From Bog-793 sp963761425 (GTDB lineage Bacteria > Actinomycetota > Acidimicrobiia > Acidimicrobiales > Bog-793): a stretch of DNA of 64,000 bases. Where the stretch lies: the NCBI GenBank assembly GCA_963761425.1, contig CAVXGQ010000004.1:372001-436000 (forward strand), read 5' to 3'. The translations under genes and the position numbers were made by a program. Shown in pieces: positions 39,468 to 48,209 of the stretch. Position 1 is the stretch's first letter; each line of letters opens with the position of its first letter. A model generated the notes under the pieces. That model was not told the origin of the DNA, ran no database searches, and saw only the letters and a list, made by a program, of their open reading frames with translations.

Positions 39468-39647
39468 CGCGGCCGGGTCCAGGACACCGGCGGACGATCC
39501 TTTCGAGCAGCGCCCACGCTCCTATCGAACACGTTGACGGGGTCCGTTACAACTCATCCGTCGCGTCGAGGGGGTGGTCGCGCCCCGGTTGCTGGCCGGA
39601 TCGGGTGGGTGCCGTTATCCTTCGCCAGCGTCCCGGAGGGTTCTGCC

Positions 39648-42485
39648 GTGCCTAAGCCGCTTGTGATCGTCGAATCGCCCGCCAAGGCGAAGACGATCGC
39701 GCGTTTCTTAGGGAGCGGTTATCTCGTGGAGTCGTCGATCGGGCACATCCGAGACCTCCCGCGCTCGGCGGCGGAGGTGCCCGCGGCGTACAAGTCCGAA
39801 TCGTGGTCGCGGTTGGGGGTCGATGTCGACAACGACTTCAAGCCGTTGTACGTCATCGCCCGCGAGAAACAGGATCAAGTGCGGAGGCTGCGCTCGCTGT
39901 TGCGGGAGGCGAGCGAGGTGTATCTCGCCACCGACGAAGACCGCGAGGGCGAGTCGATCGCCTGGCACCTTCTGGAGGTGCTGTCGCCTCGGGTGCCGGT
40001 GAAGCGGATGGTCTTCCACGAGATCACACGTTCCGCCATCGAGTGGGCCATTAAGCATCCGCGAGACCTCGACCGGCGCTTGGTCGATGCTCAAGAGGCC
40101 CGTCGGATCCTTGACCGTCTCTACGGCTACGAGCTCTCCCCGGTGTTGTGGAAGAAGGTCATGCAGGGATTGTCGGCCGGGCGGGTGCAGAGCGTGGCGA
40201 CGCGAATGGTCGTCGAGCGCGAGCGCGAGCGCCTGCGTTTCCGTTCCGGCGTGTGGTGGAGCCTCGCGGGCCTCTTCGCCACCGACAACGACGAGCCCCT
40301 TCGCGCCACGCTCACCGGTCTCGGTGATCGGACGATCGCGAATGGGTCGGACTTCACCTCAACGGGGGAGCTCGCCCGACCCGACGAACTCGTCCTCCTC
40401 GACGCTTCTTCCGCGACGGCGCTGGCGGCTTCGCTGGAGACGGCTTCGTTCTCTGTCGCCGCCGTGGAGACGAAGCCCTACCGTCGCTCGCCGTCCGCCC
40501 CCTTCATCACCTCGACGCTTCAGCAGGAGGCCGCCCGCAAGCTCGGTTTCTCCGCGCAGCGAACGATGCAGGTCGCGCAGCGTCTCTACGAGCAGGGCCA
40601 CATCACCTACATGCGGACCGACTCGACGACGTTGTCGGCGGGCGCGGTCGCCGCCGCCCGTGCCCAGGCCAAGCAGCTCTACGGCCCCGCGGTGATCCCC
40701 GACCGGGCACGTACCTACAAGCGGCGGGTGAAGAACGCCCAGGAGGCCCACGAGGCGATCCGGCCCGCCGGAGACAGCTTCCGACTCCCCGACGAGATCG
40801 CGGCCTCGCTTGGTGCCGATGGGCGGCGGCTCTACGAGCTCATCTGGCAAAGGACGATCGCCTCGCAGATGATCGACGCGACGGGGGTCACGGCTCGCCT
40901 CCGCATCGTCGGAGAGACCACGACGGCGACCTCCGTCGCGCCGGCCGGGACGGTGGCGGAGTTCGTGGCGTCGGGCACCGTTATCACCTCGCCGGGTTTC
41001 CTGCGTGTCTATAGGGAGAGTGAGGACGACGTCGACGAGACCGGACCCGACGAAGTGCGACTTCCGGCGGTCAAGCCCGGGGAAAGGCTGACGCTCGGGT
41101 CGTTCGACCCCGAAGAGCACGCCACCAAGCCCCCCGCTCGTTACACCGAGGCGTCGCTCGTGAGACGCTTGGAGGAGCTCGGGGTGGGCCGTCCGTCCAC
41201 CTACGCGAGCATTCTGCAGACGATCCAGGATCGTGGCTACGTCTGGAAACGGGGCAGCGCCCTCGTCCCTTCTTTCCTCGCCTTCGCGGTGGTCGGCCTG
41301 CTGGAGAAGCACTTCCCTTCGCTCGTCGACTACAACTTCACGGCCAGCATGGAGGACGACCTCGACAAGATCGCGGCGGGCAGGGAGCAGGCGGTCCCCT
41401 GGCTCGAGCGCTTCTACTTCGGCGACGGATTGCGCGATGCCGGACGCGACCGGGCTCATACCGCCTCGGTCGAAGGGGGCCAGGGCCTGAAGCAGGCGGT
41501 CATCGAGCACCTCGGGGAGATCGACGCCCGCGAGGTCAACTCCATCACGCTCGGGACCGACGGGGAAGGGACGCCAGTGGCCGTCCGGGTGGGCCGGTTC
41601 GGCCCCTACCTGGAACGCGGGGACGACCGCGCTTCGATCCCCGGGGATCTCGCGCCCGACGAGCTCTCACTCGAACGTGCCCTCGAGCTGATCGCCACGC
41701 CGTCGAGGGATCGGGAGCTCGGGACCGACCCGGCAACCGGGCTCGTCGTGTCGGTCCGGACCGGGCGCTTCGGACCGTACGTCCAGCTCGGTGCGGCGGG
41801 CGCCAGAGGTGGGAAGCCCCCGCGGGCATCGCTTTTCAAGTCGATGACCCCCGAATCGCTGACCCTCGAGGAGGCCCTCGAACTCCTCCACCTGCCACGG
41901 ATCGTGGGCGTCGACCCGGTGACCGGCGACGAGATCATCGCCCGCAACGGCCGCTATGGGCCGTACCTGGAGCGCGGCAGGGAGTCGCGGAGTCTCGCGA
42001 CCGAGGAGCAACTGCTGGAGATCGACCTGGACGGGGCCATGGAGCTCTTCGCGCATCCGAAGGAGCGTCGGTTTGGACGGGCGGACCGTGTCCCGGGCCG
42101 GCAGGTCGGAGTTGATCCGGAGACTGGAGCGCCGATCGTCCTCCGGGTGGGGCGTTTTGGGCCCTACGTCTCCGACGGGACCGTGAACGCCTCGCTGCGG
42201 CGTGGCGACGACCCGGAGGCGGTGACGCTTGAACGCGCGGCGGAACTGCTCGCCGCCCGTCGTGCTGCCGGGCCGCGGATCCCCCGTCGGGCACGCGGCG
42301 CGCGCAAGACCACGGCGAAAAAGACCGGGGCGAAAAAGACCGCGGCGAAGAAGACCGCGGCGAAGAAGAGCCTGACGAGGAGAGCCGTGGGGGACAAGTC
42401 GGTAGCAAAGAAGATCGCGACGAGACCGGTCCCGACCGTGCCGCGTGCACGTAGGACGGTTGCAAAACGGAGTTCTTCCCGCTGA
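39648..42485 (+). CDS. topA: DNA topoisomerase I
   Basis: This type IA topoisomerase relaxes negative supercoils. GTG 39648 with CGGAGGG upstream gives 945 residues. The TOPRIM domain has VIVESPAKAKTIARFL and LATDEDREGESIAWHL; the catalytic Tyr321 lies in GHITYMRTDSTTLS. The C-terminal half contains several topoisomerase repeats of the GRFGPYV type (near 41590, 41760, 41950 and 42150) instead of zinc fingers, as in other actinobacteria. The end is a Lys-rich tail (about 50 residues, many AKK units) resembling the mycobacterial basic stretch that speeds strand passage. tmk and holB follow. Confidence 0.96.
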   Translation: MPKPLVIVESPAKAKTIARFLGSGYLVESSIGHIRDLPRSAAEVPAAYKSESWSRLGVDVDNDFKPLYVIAREKQDQVRRLRSLLREASEVYLATDEDREGESIAWHLLEVLSPRVPVKRMVFHEITRSAIEWAIKHPRDLDRRLVDAQEARRILDRLYGYELSPVLWKKVMQGLSAGRVQSVATRMVVERERERLRFRSGVWWSLAGLFATDNDEPLRATLTGLGDRTIANGSDFTSTGELARPDELVLLDASSATALAASLETASFSVAAVETKPYRRSPSAPFITSTLQQEAARKLGFSAQRTMQVAQRLYEQGHITYMRTDSTTLSAGAVAAARAQAKQLYGPAVIPDRARTYKRRVKNAQEAHEAIRPAGDSFRLPDEIAASLGADGRRLYELIWQRTIASQMIDATGVTARLRIVGETTTATSVAPAGTVAEFVASGTVITSPGFLRVYRESEDDVDETGPDEVRLPAVKPGERLTLGSFDPEEHATKPPARYTEASLVRRLEELGVGRPSTYASILQTIQDRGYVWKRGSALVPSFLAFAVVGLLEKHFPSLVDYNFTASMEDDLDKIAAGREQAVPWLERFYFGDGLRDAGRDRAHTASVEGGQGLKQAVIEHLGEIDAREVNSITLGTDGEGTPVAVRVGRFGPYLERGDDRASIPGDLAPDELSLERALELIATPSRDRELGTDPATGLVVSVRTGRFGPYVQLGAAGARGGKPPRASLFKSMTPESLTLEEALELLHLPRIVGVDPVTGDEIIARNGRYGPYLERGRESRSLATEEQLLEIDLDGAMELFAHPKERRFGRADRVPGRQVGVDPETGAPIVLRVGRFGPYVSDGTVNASLRRGDDPEAVTLERAAELLAARRAAGPRIPRRARGARKTTAKKTGAKKTAAKKTAAKKSLTRRAVGDKSVAKKIATRPVPTVPRARRTVAKRSSSR

Positions 42486-42536
42486 CTTCTCGGGTGGCGG
42501 ACCGCGGCGAACCCGCGGTGTCGTAGTGTCGGAGCG

Positions 42537-43166
42537 ATGGTCGTACGCGGGAGGTTCATCGTCCTCGAGGGCGGTGAGGGATGCGGCAAGTCGACGCAGG
42601 CGGAACTGCTCGCGGCGCATCTGGGCGCGGAGTTGACGCGTGAGCCGGGGGGGACCGAGATCGGGGAGAGGATCCGGGCCATACTGCTCGACCGGAACCT
42701 CGGGCATCTTGACCCTCGGGCCGAACTGTTGCTCATGCTCGCGGCCCGTGCCCAGCACGTCAGTGAGCGCATCAGGCCCTCGATTGACGCCGGTCGTAAC
42801 GTCGTGTGCGACCGGTTCTCGGGATCAACGCTCGCGTATCAGGGATACGGTCGCGGCTTGCCGCTCGCCGAGATCGCCGCAGCAAACCAACTCAGCGACG
42901 CGGGTCTCGAGCCCGATCTCGTCGTGTTGCTGGATCTGCCCGTCCAGGTCGGAACGGCGCGGCAGGAGGACCCCGGTGATCGGTTCGCGCAGGAGGACGA
43001 GGCCTTTTTCGCGCGGGTCGCCGATGGCTATCGCCAGATGGCACGGGACAACCCCGATCGATGGGTCGTGGTCGACGCGTCGGGGGCGGTACAAGAGGTT
43101 GCCCAGCGGGTACGGGACGCCGTCGCGGCGCGTCTCGGTCTAGCCGGTGAAGGCGACTATCTGTGA
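42537..43166 (+). CDS. tmk: Thymidylate kinase
   Basis: It phosphorylates dTMP to dTDP. The 209-residue protein has the P-loop LEGGEGCGKSTQAELL, the DR(F/Y) motif VVCDRFSGSTLAYQGYG and a LID region RQEDPGDRFAQEDEAFF. It is overlapped by holB for 20 bases, the usual tmk-holB pairing. Confidence 0.95.
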   Translation: MVVRGRFIVLEGGEGCGKSTQAELLAAHLGAELTREPGGTEIGERIRAILLDRNLGHLDPRAELLLMLAARAQHVSERIRPSIDAGRNVVCDRFSGSTLAYQGYGRGLPLAEIAAANQLSDAGLEPDLVVLLDLPVQVGTARQEDPGDRFAQEDEAFFARVADGYRQMARDNPDRWVVVDASGAVQEVAQRVRDAVAARLGLAGEGDYL

Positions 43167-44268
43167 GGGCGACCTGACCACCTTGGCGGGCGCGAATCCT
43201 GCGGCGGGGTCAGGCTCGCCTGTCCTGGACCGGATCGTGGGCCAGCCGCGGGTGAAGGCGCTACTCGGTTCCTTCGTCGCGTCACCCGTGCACGCGTTCC
43301 TTTTTGTCGGCCCGCCGGGTTCCGGCAAGCGCGAGGCAGCGAGGGCGTTCTCGGCGGCGCTCGTCTGTCCGAACGGAGGGTGCGGTGACTGTCTGTCGTG
43401 TCGTGATGTCGTGTCGGGGCGCCATCCCGATGTCGTATTTGTCGAACGGCACGGCGCGTCGATCCTCGTCGACGAGGCGCGAGAAGTAGCGCAGCTCGCG
43501 CAGCGGACGCCGCGGATCGCGAGCTGTCAGGTCCTCGTTCTCGCCGACTTCCATCTTGTCGATCGCGCCGCCCCGGCGCTACTAAAGACGATCGAAGAGC
43601 CGCCCGCCACGACGGTGATCGTCGTGCTCGCCGACGCACGGGTCCCGGCTCTGGTCACGATCGCGAGTCGGTGTGTCGAGGTGGAGTTCTCCCCTCTCGA
43701 CGTCGAGAGCCTCGCGAGCGCGCTTCAGGTCAACGGGGCGACGGAGGAGGTCGCACTGGCGGCCGCCGCGGCGGCGAACGGGCGTCTCGATCGGGCGCGA
43801 CTGCTCGTCGAGGATTCCGGGTTCGCGGCGCGCGAGGCGCGCTGGCGCTCGGTTCCCGAGCGGCTCGACGGCACCGGATCGACCGTGGCCTTGCTGGCGG
43901 CGGAGCTTCTCGCCGCGACCGACGAGCTGCTCGTGGTGCTCACCGAGCGTCAGGCCGAGGAACTCGCCAGTGTCGACGCGGCGGCCGAGCTGATGGGCGA
44001 GCGTCGAACCCCGGGACGCAAGGCCATCGAAGACCGTCAGCGTCGAGAACAACGCCAGGTTCGCACGGATGATTTGCGGGCTGGGCTGGCGACGCTCGCG
44101 GGGGCGTACCGGTCCCGGCTCGGAGCCGAGAATCTCCCGGCACGTCGGGCGGCTTCACTCGTGGCGGCGTGCCAGGAGATTGACGCGGCCGCGGCACGTC
44201 TCGGGCGCAATCCGAACGAGACGCTTCTCGTGCAGGCGCTGCTCTCGCGTCTTGATGAGCTGAACTAA
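43147..44268 (+). CDS. holB: DNA polymerase III delta-prime subunit
   Basis: This clamp-loader subunit shares the AAA+ fold of DnaX. It has FLFVGPPGSGKREAARAF with a P-loop, the zinc cysteines in CPNGGCGDCLSC, LLKTIEEPPATTVIVVLAD and the SRC motif (IASRCVEVEF). Starting at GTG 43147 it is 373 residues and overlaps tmk. Alternative starts inside tmk cannot be excluded. The corresponding topA-tmk/holB neighbourhood also exists in mycobacteria, supporting the call. Confidence 0.92.
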   Translation: MKATICEGDLTTLAGANPAAGSGSPVLDRIVGQPRVKALLGSFVASPVHAFLFVGPPGSGKREAARAFSAALVCPNGGCGDCLSCRDVVSGRHPDVVFVERHGASILVDEAREVAQLAQRTPRIASCQVLVLADFHLVDRAAPALLKTIEEPPATTVIVVLADARVPALVTIASRCVEVEFSPLDVESLASALQVNGATEEVALAAAAAANGRLDRARLLVEDSGFAAREARWRSVPERLDGTGSTVALLAAELLAATDELLVVLTERQAEELASVDAAAELMGERRTPGRKAIEDRQRREQRQVRTDDLRAGLATLAGAYRSRLGAENLPARRAASLVAACQEIDAAAARLGRNPNETLLVQALLSRLDELN

Positions 44269-44329
44269 GCGCGCAAGAGGCGGGACAGTGCCGCGACGGC
44301 GATGCCGGCGGGATGCGGGGGATCGGGAC

Positions 44330-45043
44330 CTAGCGGTTGCGCAGCGCTTCGAGCCGAGCGTGGACCTCCGGCCACTCCGAAGCGATGATCGAGTAGTACG
44401 CGGTGTCTCGCACCGCGCCGTCCACCGCCGCTGCGTGCACCCGCCGGATGCCCTCGAAGCAAGCGCCGATTCGCAGGATCGCGGTGCGTGACCGTTCGTT
44501 GCGGGCGTCGGTTTTCAGCGTCACCCTAAGGACACCCCAGGTGTCAAAGGCGTAGGAGAGAAGCAACAGCTTGCACTCGGTGTTGACGACGGTCCGTTGC
44601 GCGGAAGCCGCGTACCAGGTCCCACCGATTTCGGCAACCGAGGGTGGGGCGTCATCGGATGGCGCCGGGCCTCGCGTCACGCCCGGCGGCCAGGGGGGTG
44701 GCCACTGGAAGACCTCAAGGTCCATGAAACGGGTCGATCCGACAATCCGTTCGTCCTCGAGCCGCCGCACGGCAAACGGCATCTGGCGGCCGGTCAGCGA
44801 GAGCTTGACGTTCTCTTCGACGTACCCCGTCACCTCTTCGGTCCCGTCGGGCACCGCGCTGAATCGATAGGACGTGCGGTCCTCGCTGGCAGCCTCGACG
44901 AGACCAGGGATGTGGCGAGACGCGAGCGGCTCGAGCTGGACGAAGGGGCCGCGCAAGGTGGGGGAACTGAGCACGTGATCGAGTCTTGTGCATGGCGCCG
45001 AACCTGTCACCGAACTGGCACCCGCCTGATCCGGGGAATCCAC
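44330..45043 (-). CDS. GNAT acetyltransferase (RimJ/RimL type)
   Basis: This 237-residue protein belongs to the N-acetyltransferases that modify ribosomal proteins or small molecules. GPFVQLEPLASRHIPGLVEAA at the start, IVGSTRFMDLEV, LLLSYAFDTWGVLRVTLKTDARNERS and RTAILRIGACFEGIRRVH at the end follow the RimJ/L pattern, with the acetyl-CoA loop RSRTAI. A GTG at 45043 with GAGG upstream is the start; GTG 44974 is an alternative. Its substrate is unknown. Confidence 0.85.
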   Translation of the reverse strand: MDSPDQAGASSVTGSAPCTRLDHVLSSPTLRGPFVQLEPLASRHIPGLVEAASEDRTSYRFSAVPDGTEEVTGYVEENVKLSLTGRQMPFAVRRLEDERIVGSTRFMDLEVFQWPPPWPPGVTRGPAPSDDAPPSVAEIGGTWYAASAQRTVVNTECKLLLLSYAFDTWGVLRVTLKTDARNERSRTAILRIGACFEGIRRVHAAAVDGAVRDTAYYSIIASEWPEVHARLEALRNR

Positions 45044-45152
45044 CGGAGCCTCTACCGTAGGGGCCGTGCGATCGGTCCCCCTGCCCCGGAAGCTGGCCCG
45101 GTGCGGCCGCGTTTAGGGCTCCGAGCGGGCGAAGGTCGGGTCTAGGCCGGCG

Positions 45153-46055
45153 ATGTCTCGGCGCGGTTGGCTGCTGTTCGGTGCCATCGCGGTGATCTGG
45201 GGGCTTCCCTATTTCTTCATCCGGATCGCCGTTCGCGACGTCGAACCGGCGACACTGGTGTTTCTGCGCACGGGGCTCGCGGCCCTGATCCTGCTTCCGT
45301 TCGCCCTCCATCGCCGGCAACTTCGCGCTCTGCTCATCGACTGGCCTGCCGTGCTTGGTTACACGGTGACGGAAATAACAGTGCCGTGGTTCCTGCTGGC
45401 GACGGCCGAGCAGAAGCTAACGAGTTCGCTGGCTGGGCTGTTGATCGCCACGGTGCCGATCATCGGGGCGGCGATCGCCTGGGCGCTCGGTCATGAGCGT
45501 CTCGGTGCAAAGCGGGTGGTGGGACTGTTCCTCGGCTTTGCGGGTGTCGTCGTTCTCGCTGGCGTCGGCATGAAGGAGTCGAACTTGTTGTCCATGGGCG
45601 AGAACATCCTGTGCGCGGTCGGCTACGCCGTCGCGCCGATGATCGTCAGCCGGCGTCTCGCCAAGGTGCCGAGCTTCGAGGTCGTCACTGCTTCTATGGT
45701 CGTGACCGCGCTCGTCTATCTGCCGTTTGGCCTGACCCACCTGCCGAGGCATTTTCACGCCGAGACCCTGGAGTCCATCGTCACCTTGTCGGTCGTGTGC
45801 ACCGTGCTCGCGTTCCTGCTGTTCTTCGCACTGATCAAAGAGATCGGACCAACTCGTTCTCTCGTCGTGACCTACGTCAACCCGGCGGTTGCAGTTTTGC
45901 TCGGCATCTTGGCCCTCGGGGAGCCCTTCACGGTCGGTATCGCGATCGGCTTTCCGGCCATCATCGCCGGTTCGGTCCTCGCGACCTGGTCGAAGGTGCC
46001 TCGGGTTCGTTCCGCTGGCGCGATCGGAGCGCTTGAGACTGTGCCCGACCCCTAG
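45153..46055 (+). CDS. EamA-type DMT-superfamily transporter
   Basis: This 300-residue inner-membrane protein has about ten hydrophobic segments in two EamA repeats, each starting with the typical short loop (WGLPYFFIRIAV in the first half, GENILCAVGYAVAPMIVSRRL in the second). Family members export amino acids or other metabolites. The C-terminus is short. The substrate cannot be told. It is divergent from the acetyltransferase gene. Confidence 0.85.
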   Translation: MSRRGWLLFGAIAVIWGLPYFFIRIAVRDVEPATLVFLRTGLAALILLPFALHRRQLRALLIDWPAVLGYTVTEITVPWFLLATAEQKLTSSLAGLLIATVPIIGAAIAWALGHERLGAKRVVGLFLGFAGVVVLAGVGMKESNLLSMGENILCAVGYAVAPMIVSRRLAKVPSFEVVTASMVVTALVYLPFGLTHLPRHFHAETLESIVTLSVVCTVLAFLLFFALIKEIGPTRSLVVTYVNPAVAVLLGILALGEPFTVGIAIGFPAIIAGSVLATWSKVPRVRSAGAIGALETVPDP

Positions 46056-46398
46056 CGGGAACCGTGGGCGTGACGCCGGAGGTGGTCGGGGTTGTTCACC
46101 ACCCGAACAAGACGCCGTCGCCCGCTGGGATCCGTCTCGATGTCGTACGGAACCTTGGAGACTGGTGTCGGTCTCGGCGACGGGGTCGGCGGATCGGTTT
46201 GGGGGCCCTGGGGCCACCCGGAGTGCCGATCGGGTCGGTCAACACGGATCAGATGGGGAACGCGAACGGATCACCTGGACCCGACCCGCTGTTCGAGAAG
46301 GTGACGAGTTCGGGGAATTTCACAGCCTCCTAACGCTTCTGTAACCGACAGGACGGCGCGGCCTGCGAGAATGTCGCGAGTTCGACTGGGAGGCGGCT
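46056..46398. other. 343-bp stretch without a gene
   Basis: No reading frame here is convincing; the short open frames lack family features. The last 80 bases before the DUF5666 gene contain a good GGGAGG ribosome binding site (ATG 46399), so a promoter probably lies in this stretch, but I see no clear -35/-10 pair. Confidence 0.3.
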
Positions 46399-47709
46399 AT
46401 GTCTCGCTTTGGCGGATCTTTCGAGTGTGGGCGTGTCCGCGGGGGTGCAGCGCGTGTGCTCGTCGCGGTCGGATTGGTAATCGGACTTTCTGCGACGCTC
46501 GCCGGTGTGGCAGCCGGATCGGTCCGGTCGCTGCACCACTCCCGCAGTCTCGGTGGTCGTCCGGTCGCGGCCGGCACCGTGACGAGCACGCCCGCCGACA
46601 ACGCTTTCCCGATCACGACGCGCCTCGGTACGGCACTGACCGTCGACGTCACGGACTCGACGATCTACGTCGAGCGCGGCGTATCGGGCCCGTCGTTCGT
46701 CAACGTGACCGAAGGTGAGATCGTCGCCGTCTTCGGCACCATTTCGGGCCCGACGGTGACGGCGAGCGAAGTGGTGATCTGGGTATCAAGAGCTAGCGTC
46801 TCGAAGCCTGCGGCTGCGGGTGTGGTGACGGGTACGCCCGCCGACAACGCTTTCCCGATCACAACGCGCCTCGGTACCGCGCTGACTGTCGACGTCACGG
46901 ATTCCACGACCTACGTCGAACACGGCGTGTCGGGCCCGTCGCTCGCCAACGTGACCGAAGGTGAGTTTGTCGCCGTCCTCGGCACCATTTCGGGCACGAC
47001 GGTGACGGCGACCGAAGTGGTGATCGCCCCGCCGCGGCCGAATCATGGATTCGCGACGGCGGGTGTCGTGCAGGGCGCCCCGACATCGACGGGCTTCACG
47101 GTCCTGACCTGGAACCGGACCACGGTGACTGTCGACGTCACGGATTCGACGATCTACGTCGAGCGCGGCGTGTCGGGCCCGTCGCTCGCCAACGTGACCG
47201 AAGGTGAATACGTCGCCGTCTTCGGCACCATTTCGGGCCCGACGGTGATGGCGAGCGAGGTCGTCATCGTGCCGCCGCGGCCGAGTAACGGTTTCGCGAC
47301 AGCGGGCGTCGTCCAGGGCACCCCGACCTCGACGGGCTTCACGGTCCTGACCTGGAACGGGACCACGGTGACTGTCGACGTCACGGGTTCCACGACCTAC
47401 GCCGAATACGGGGTCGCGAGTCCTTCGCTCGCCAACGTGACGCCGGGCGAGTTCGTCGGGGTCTTCGGCACGACATCAGGGACGACGGTGACAGCGAGTG
47501 AGGTCGTCATTGTCGGCAGCCGAGGGCACGGGCTGTTCGGCTGGGGCCGACGGATCCATTTCAACCACGGTTTCGGCGGTTTCGGTTTCGGACGGGCCTC
47601 TGGTGCCAGCGGCCCAGCATCGGGAGACCAGTTCAACCACGGTTTCGGTGGCTTCGGTTTCGGACGGGCCTCTGGTGCCAGCGGCCCAGCGTCCGGCGGC
47701 CCAGCGTAG
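46399..47709 (+). CDS. Secreted protein with four DUF5666-like repeats and a Phe/Gly-rich tail
   Basis: This 436-residue protein has a signal peptide (residues 1-40, VLVAVGLVIGLSATLAGVAAG) and four repeats of about 72 residues, starting near residues 57, 139, 220 and 301. Each contains GxVxxxP...F.I/V...T..TVDVT and a conserved block GPSxxNVTEGExVAVFGT. This DUF5666-like motif occurs in secreted or surface actinobacterial proteins with beta-barrel-like OB folds. The tail (about 388-433) repeats FNHGFGGFGFGRASGASGP twice. The protein is likely exported and associated with the cell surface or matrix; binding function is unknown. Repeats 1-2 and 3-4 resemble each other most, suggesting duplication of a pair. 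Confidence 0.85.
   Translation: MSRFGGSFECGRVRGGAARVLVAVGLVIGLSATLAGVAAGSVRSLHHSRSLGGRPVAAGTVTSTPADNAFPITTRLGTALTVDVTDSTIYVERGVSGPSFVNVTEGEIVAVFGTISGPTVTASEVVIWVSRASVSKPAAAGVVTGTPADNAFPITTRLGTALTVDVTDSTTYVEHGVSGPSLANVTEGEFVAVLGTISGTTVTATEVVIAPPRPNHGFATAGVVQGAPTSTGFTVLTWNRTTVTVDVTDSTIYVERGVSGPSLANVTEGEYVAVFGTISGPTVMASEVVIVPPRPSNGFATAGVVQGTPTSTGFTVLTWNGTTVTVDVTGSTTYAEYGVASPSLANVTPGEFVGVFGTTSGTTVTASEVVIVGSRGHGLFGWGRRIHFNHGFGGFGFGRASGASGPASGDQFNHGFGGFGFGRASGASGPASGGPA
46567..47515 (+). repeat. Four tandem repeat units in the DUF5666 gene
   Basis: Four units of about 220-245 bp begin near 46567, 46813, 47056 and 47299. Some segments, such as the part coding for GVSGPS and NVTEGE, are nearly identical in DNA among three units. 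Such a layout is prone to copy-number change by recombination. Confidence 0.8.
47560..47697 (+). repeat. Two near-identical Phe/Gly-rich repeats at the gene end
   Basis: Two 66-bp copies (about 47560-47625 and 47632-47697), differing at only a few bases, code for FNHGFGGFGFGRASGASGP twice. The intervening two codons are Asp-Gln. Confidence 0.8.
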
Positions 47710-48209
47710 GGCGGCGGGGGGCGGCGGCGGCCGGCGCCACCACGGTTGACGGCAGTCGGGCACCGGCGCGAGGGGAACGCCGGGCAAGGTGGCGACCTCG
47801 GTTCCGGGTGACCGTCAACTAGCATCGATTGGCGCAACCGTGCCCCAGGGTGACGGTGCACGCTCAACCGGTGGGTCCCGTCGTCGAGTGCCGCAGCCTC
47901 GCCTAGTTGCGCGGAGATCGCCTGAAACGCGGTTCCGGAAGCGGTCGGCCCGTTCCGGTTGAGGGCCCGTAGGATTCGGAGCTCTTGGCGCGCCTCGCCA
48001 TGGGTCGCGACCAGCGGGGCGGTGGCGCCCACACGGCTAGCCGGAGGAGGAGCACGAAAACCGGATTGGCAGGTCGCTCGTTACCGGCAGAGCGGAACCC
48101 GTGCGGTCGGCCGGCGCCCGAGCTGCAGGTCAACCCGCTAATTGGCTGGCAAGCGGGAGCCTTAGCGAGTTAGCTTGACAGCCATAGCCCTTAAGGAGTG
48201 AAAACAGTC
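47710..48209. other. 500-bp stretch without a convincing gene
   Basis: All open frames here are short and lack family features. A TTGACA at 48175-48180 has no matching -10 at 17 bases. An AAGGAG at 48193-48198 is the ribosome binding site of the next gene. The promoter of the redox operon must lie here, but I cannot place it. Confidence 0.35.

Noticed and set aside
39333..39647. N-terminal extension of topoisomerase I
   Set aside because: It is antisense to the HAD gene; GTG 39648 with CGGAGGG and the family start VPKPLVIVESPAKA is clear.
46567..47697. CRISPR-like repeats
   Set aside because: The repeats are in-frame protein repeats without spacers; no CRISPR array occurs in the window.
48175..48203. 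Promoter with TTGACA before the redox operon
   Set aside because: No -10 element at a suitable distance; the proposed -10 would overlap the ribosome binding site.
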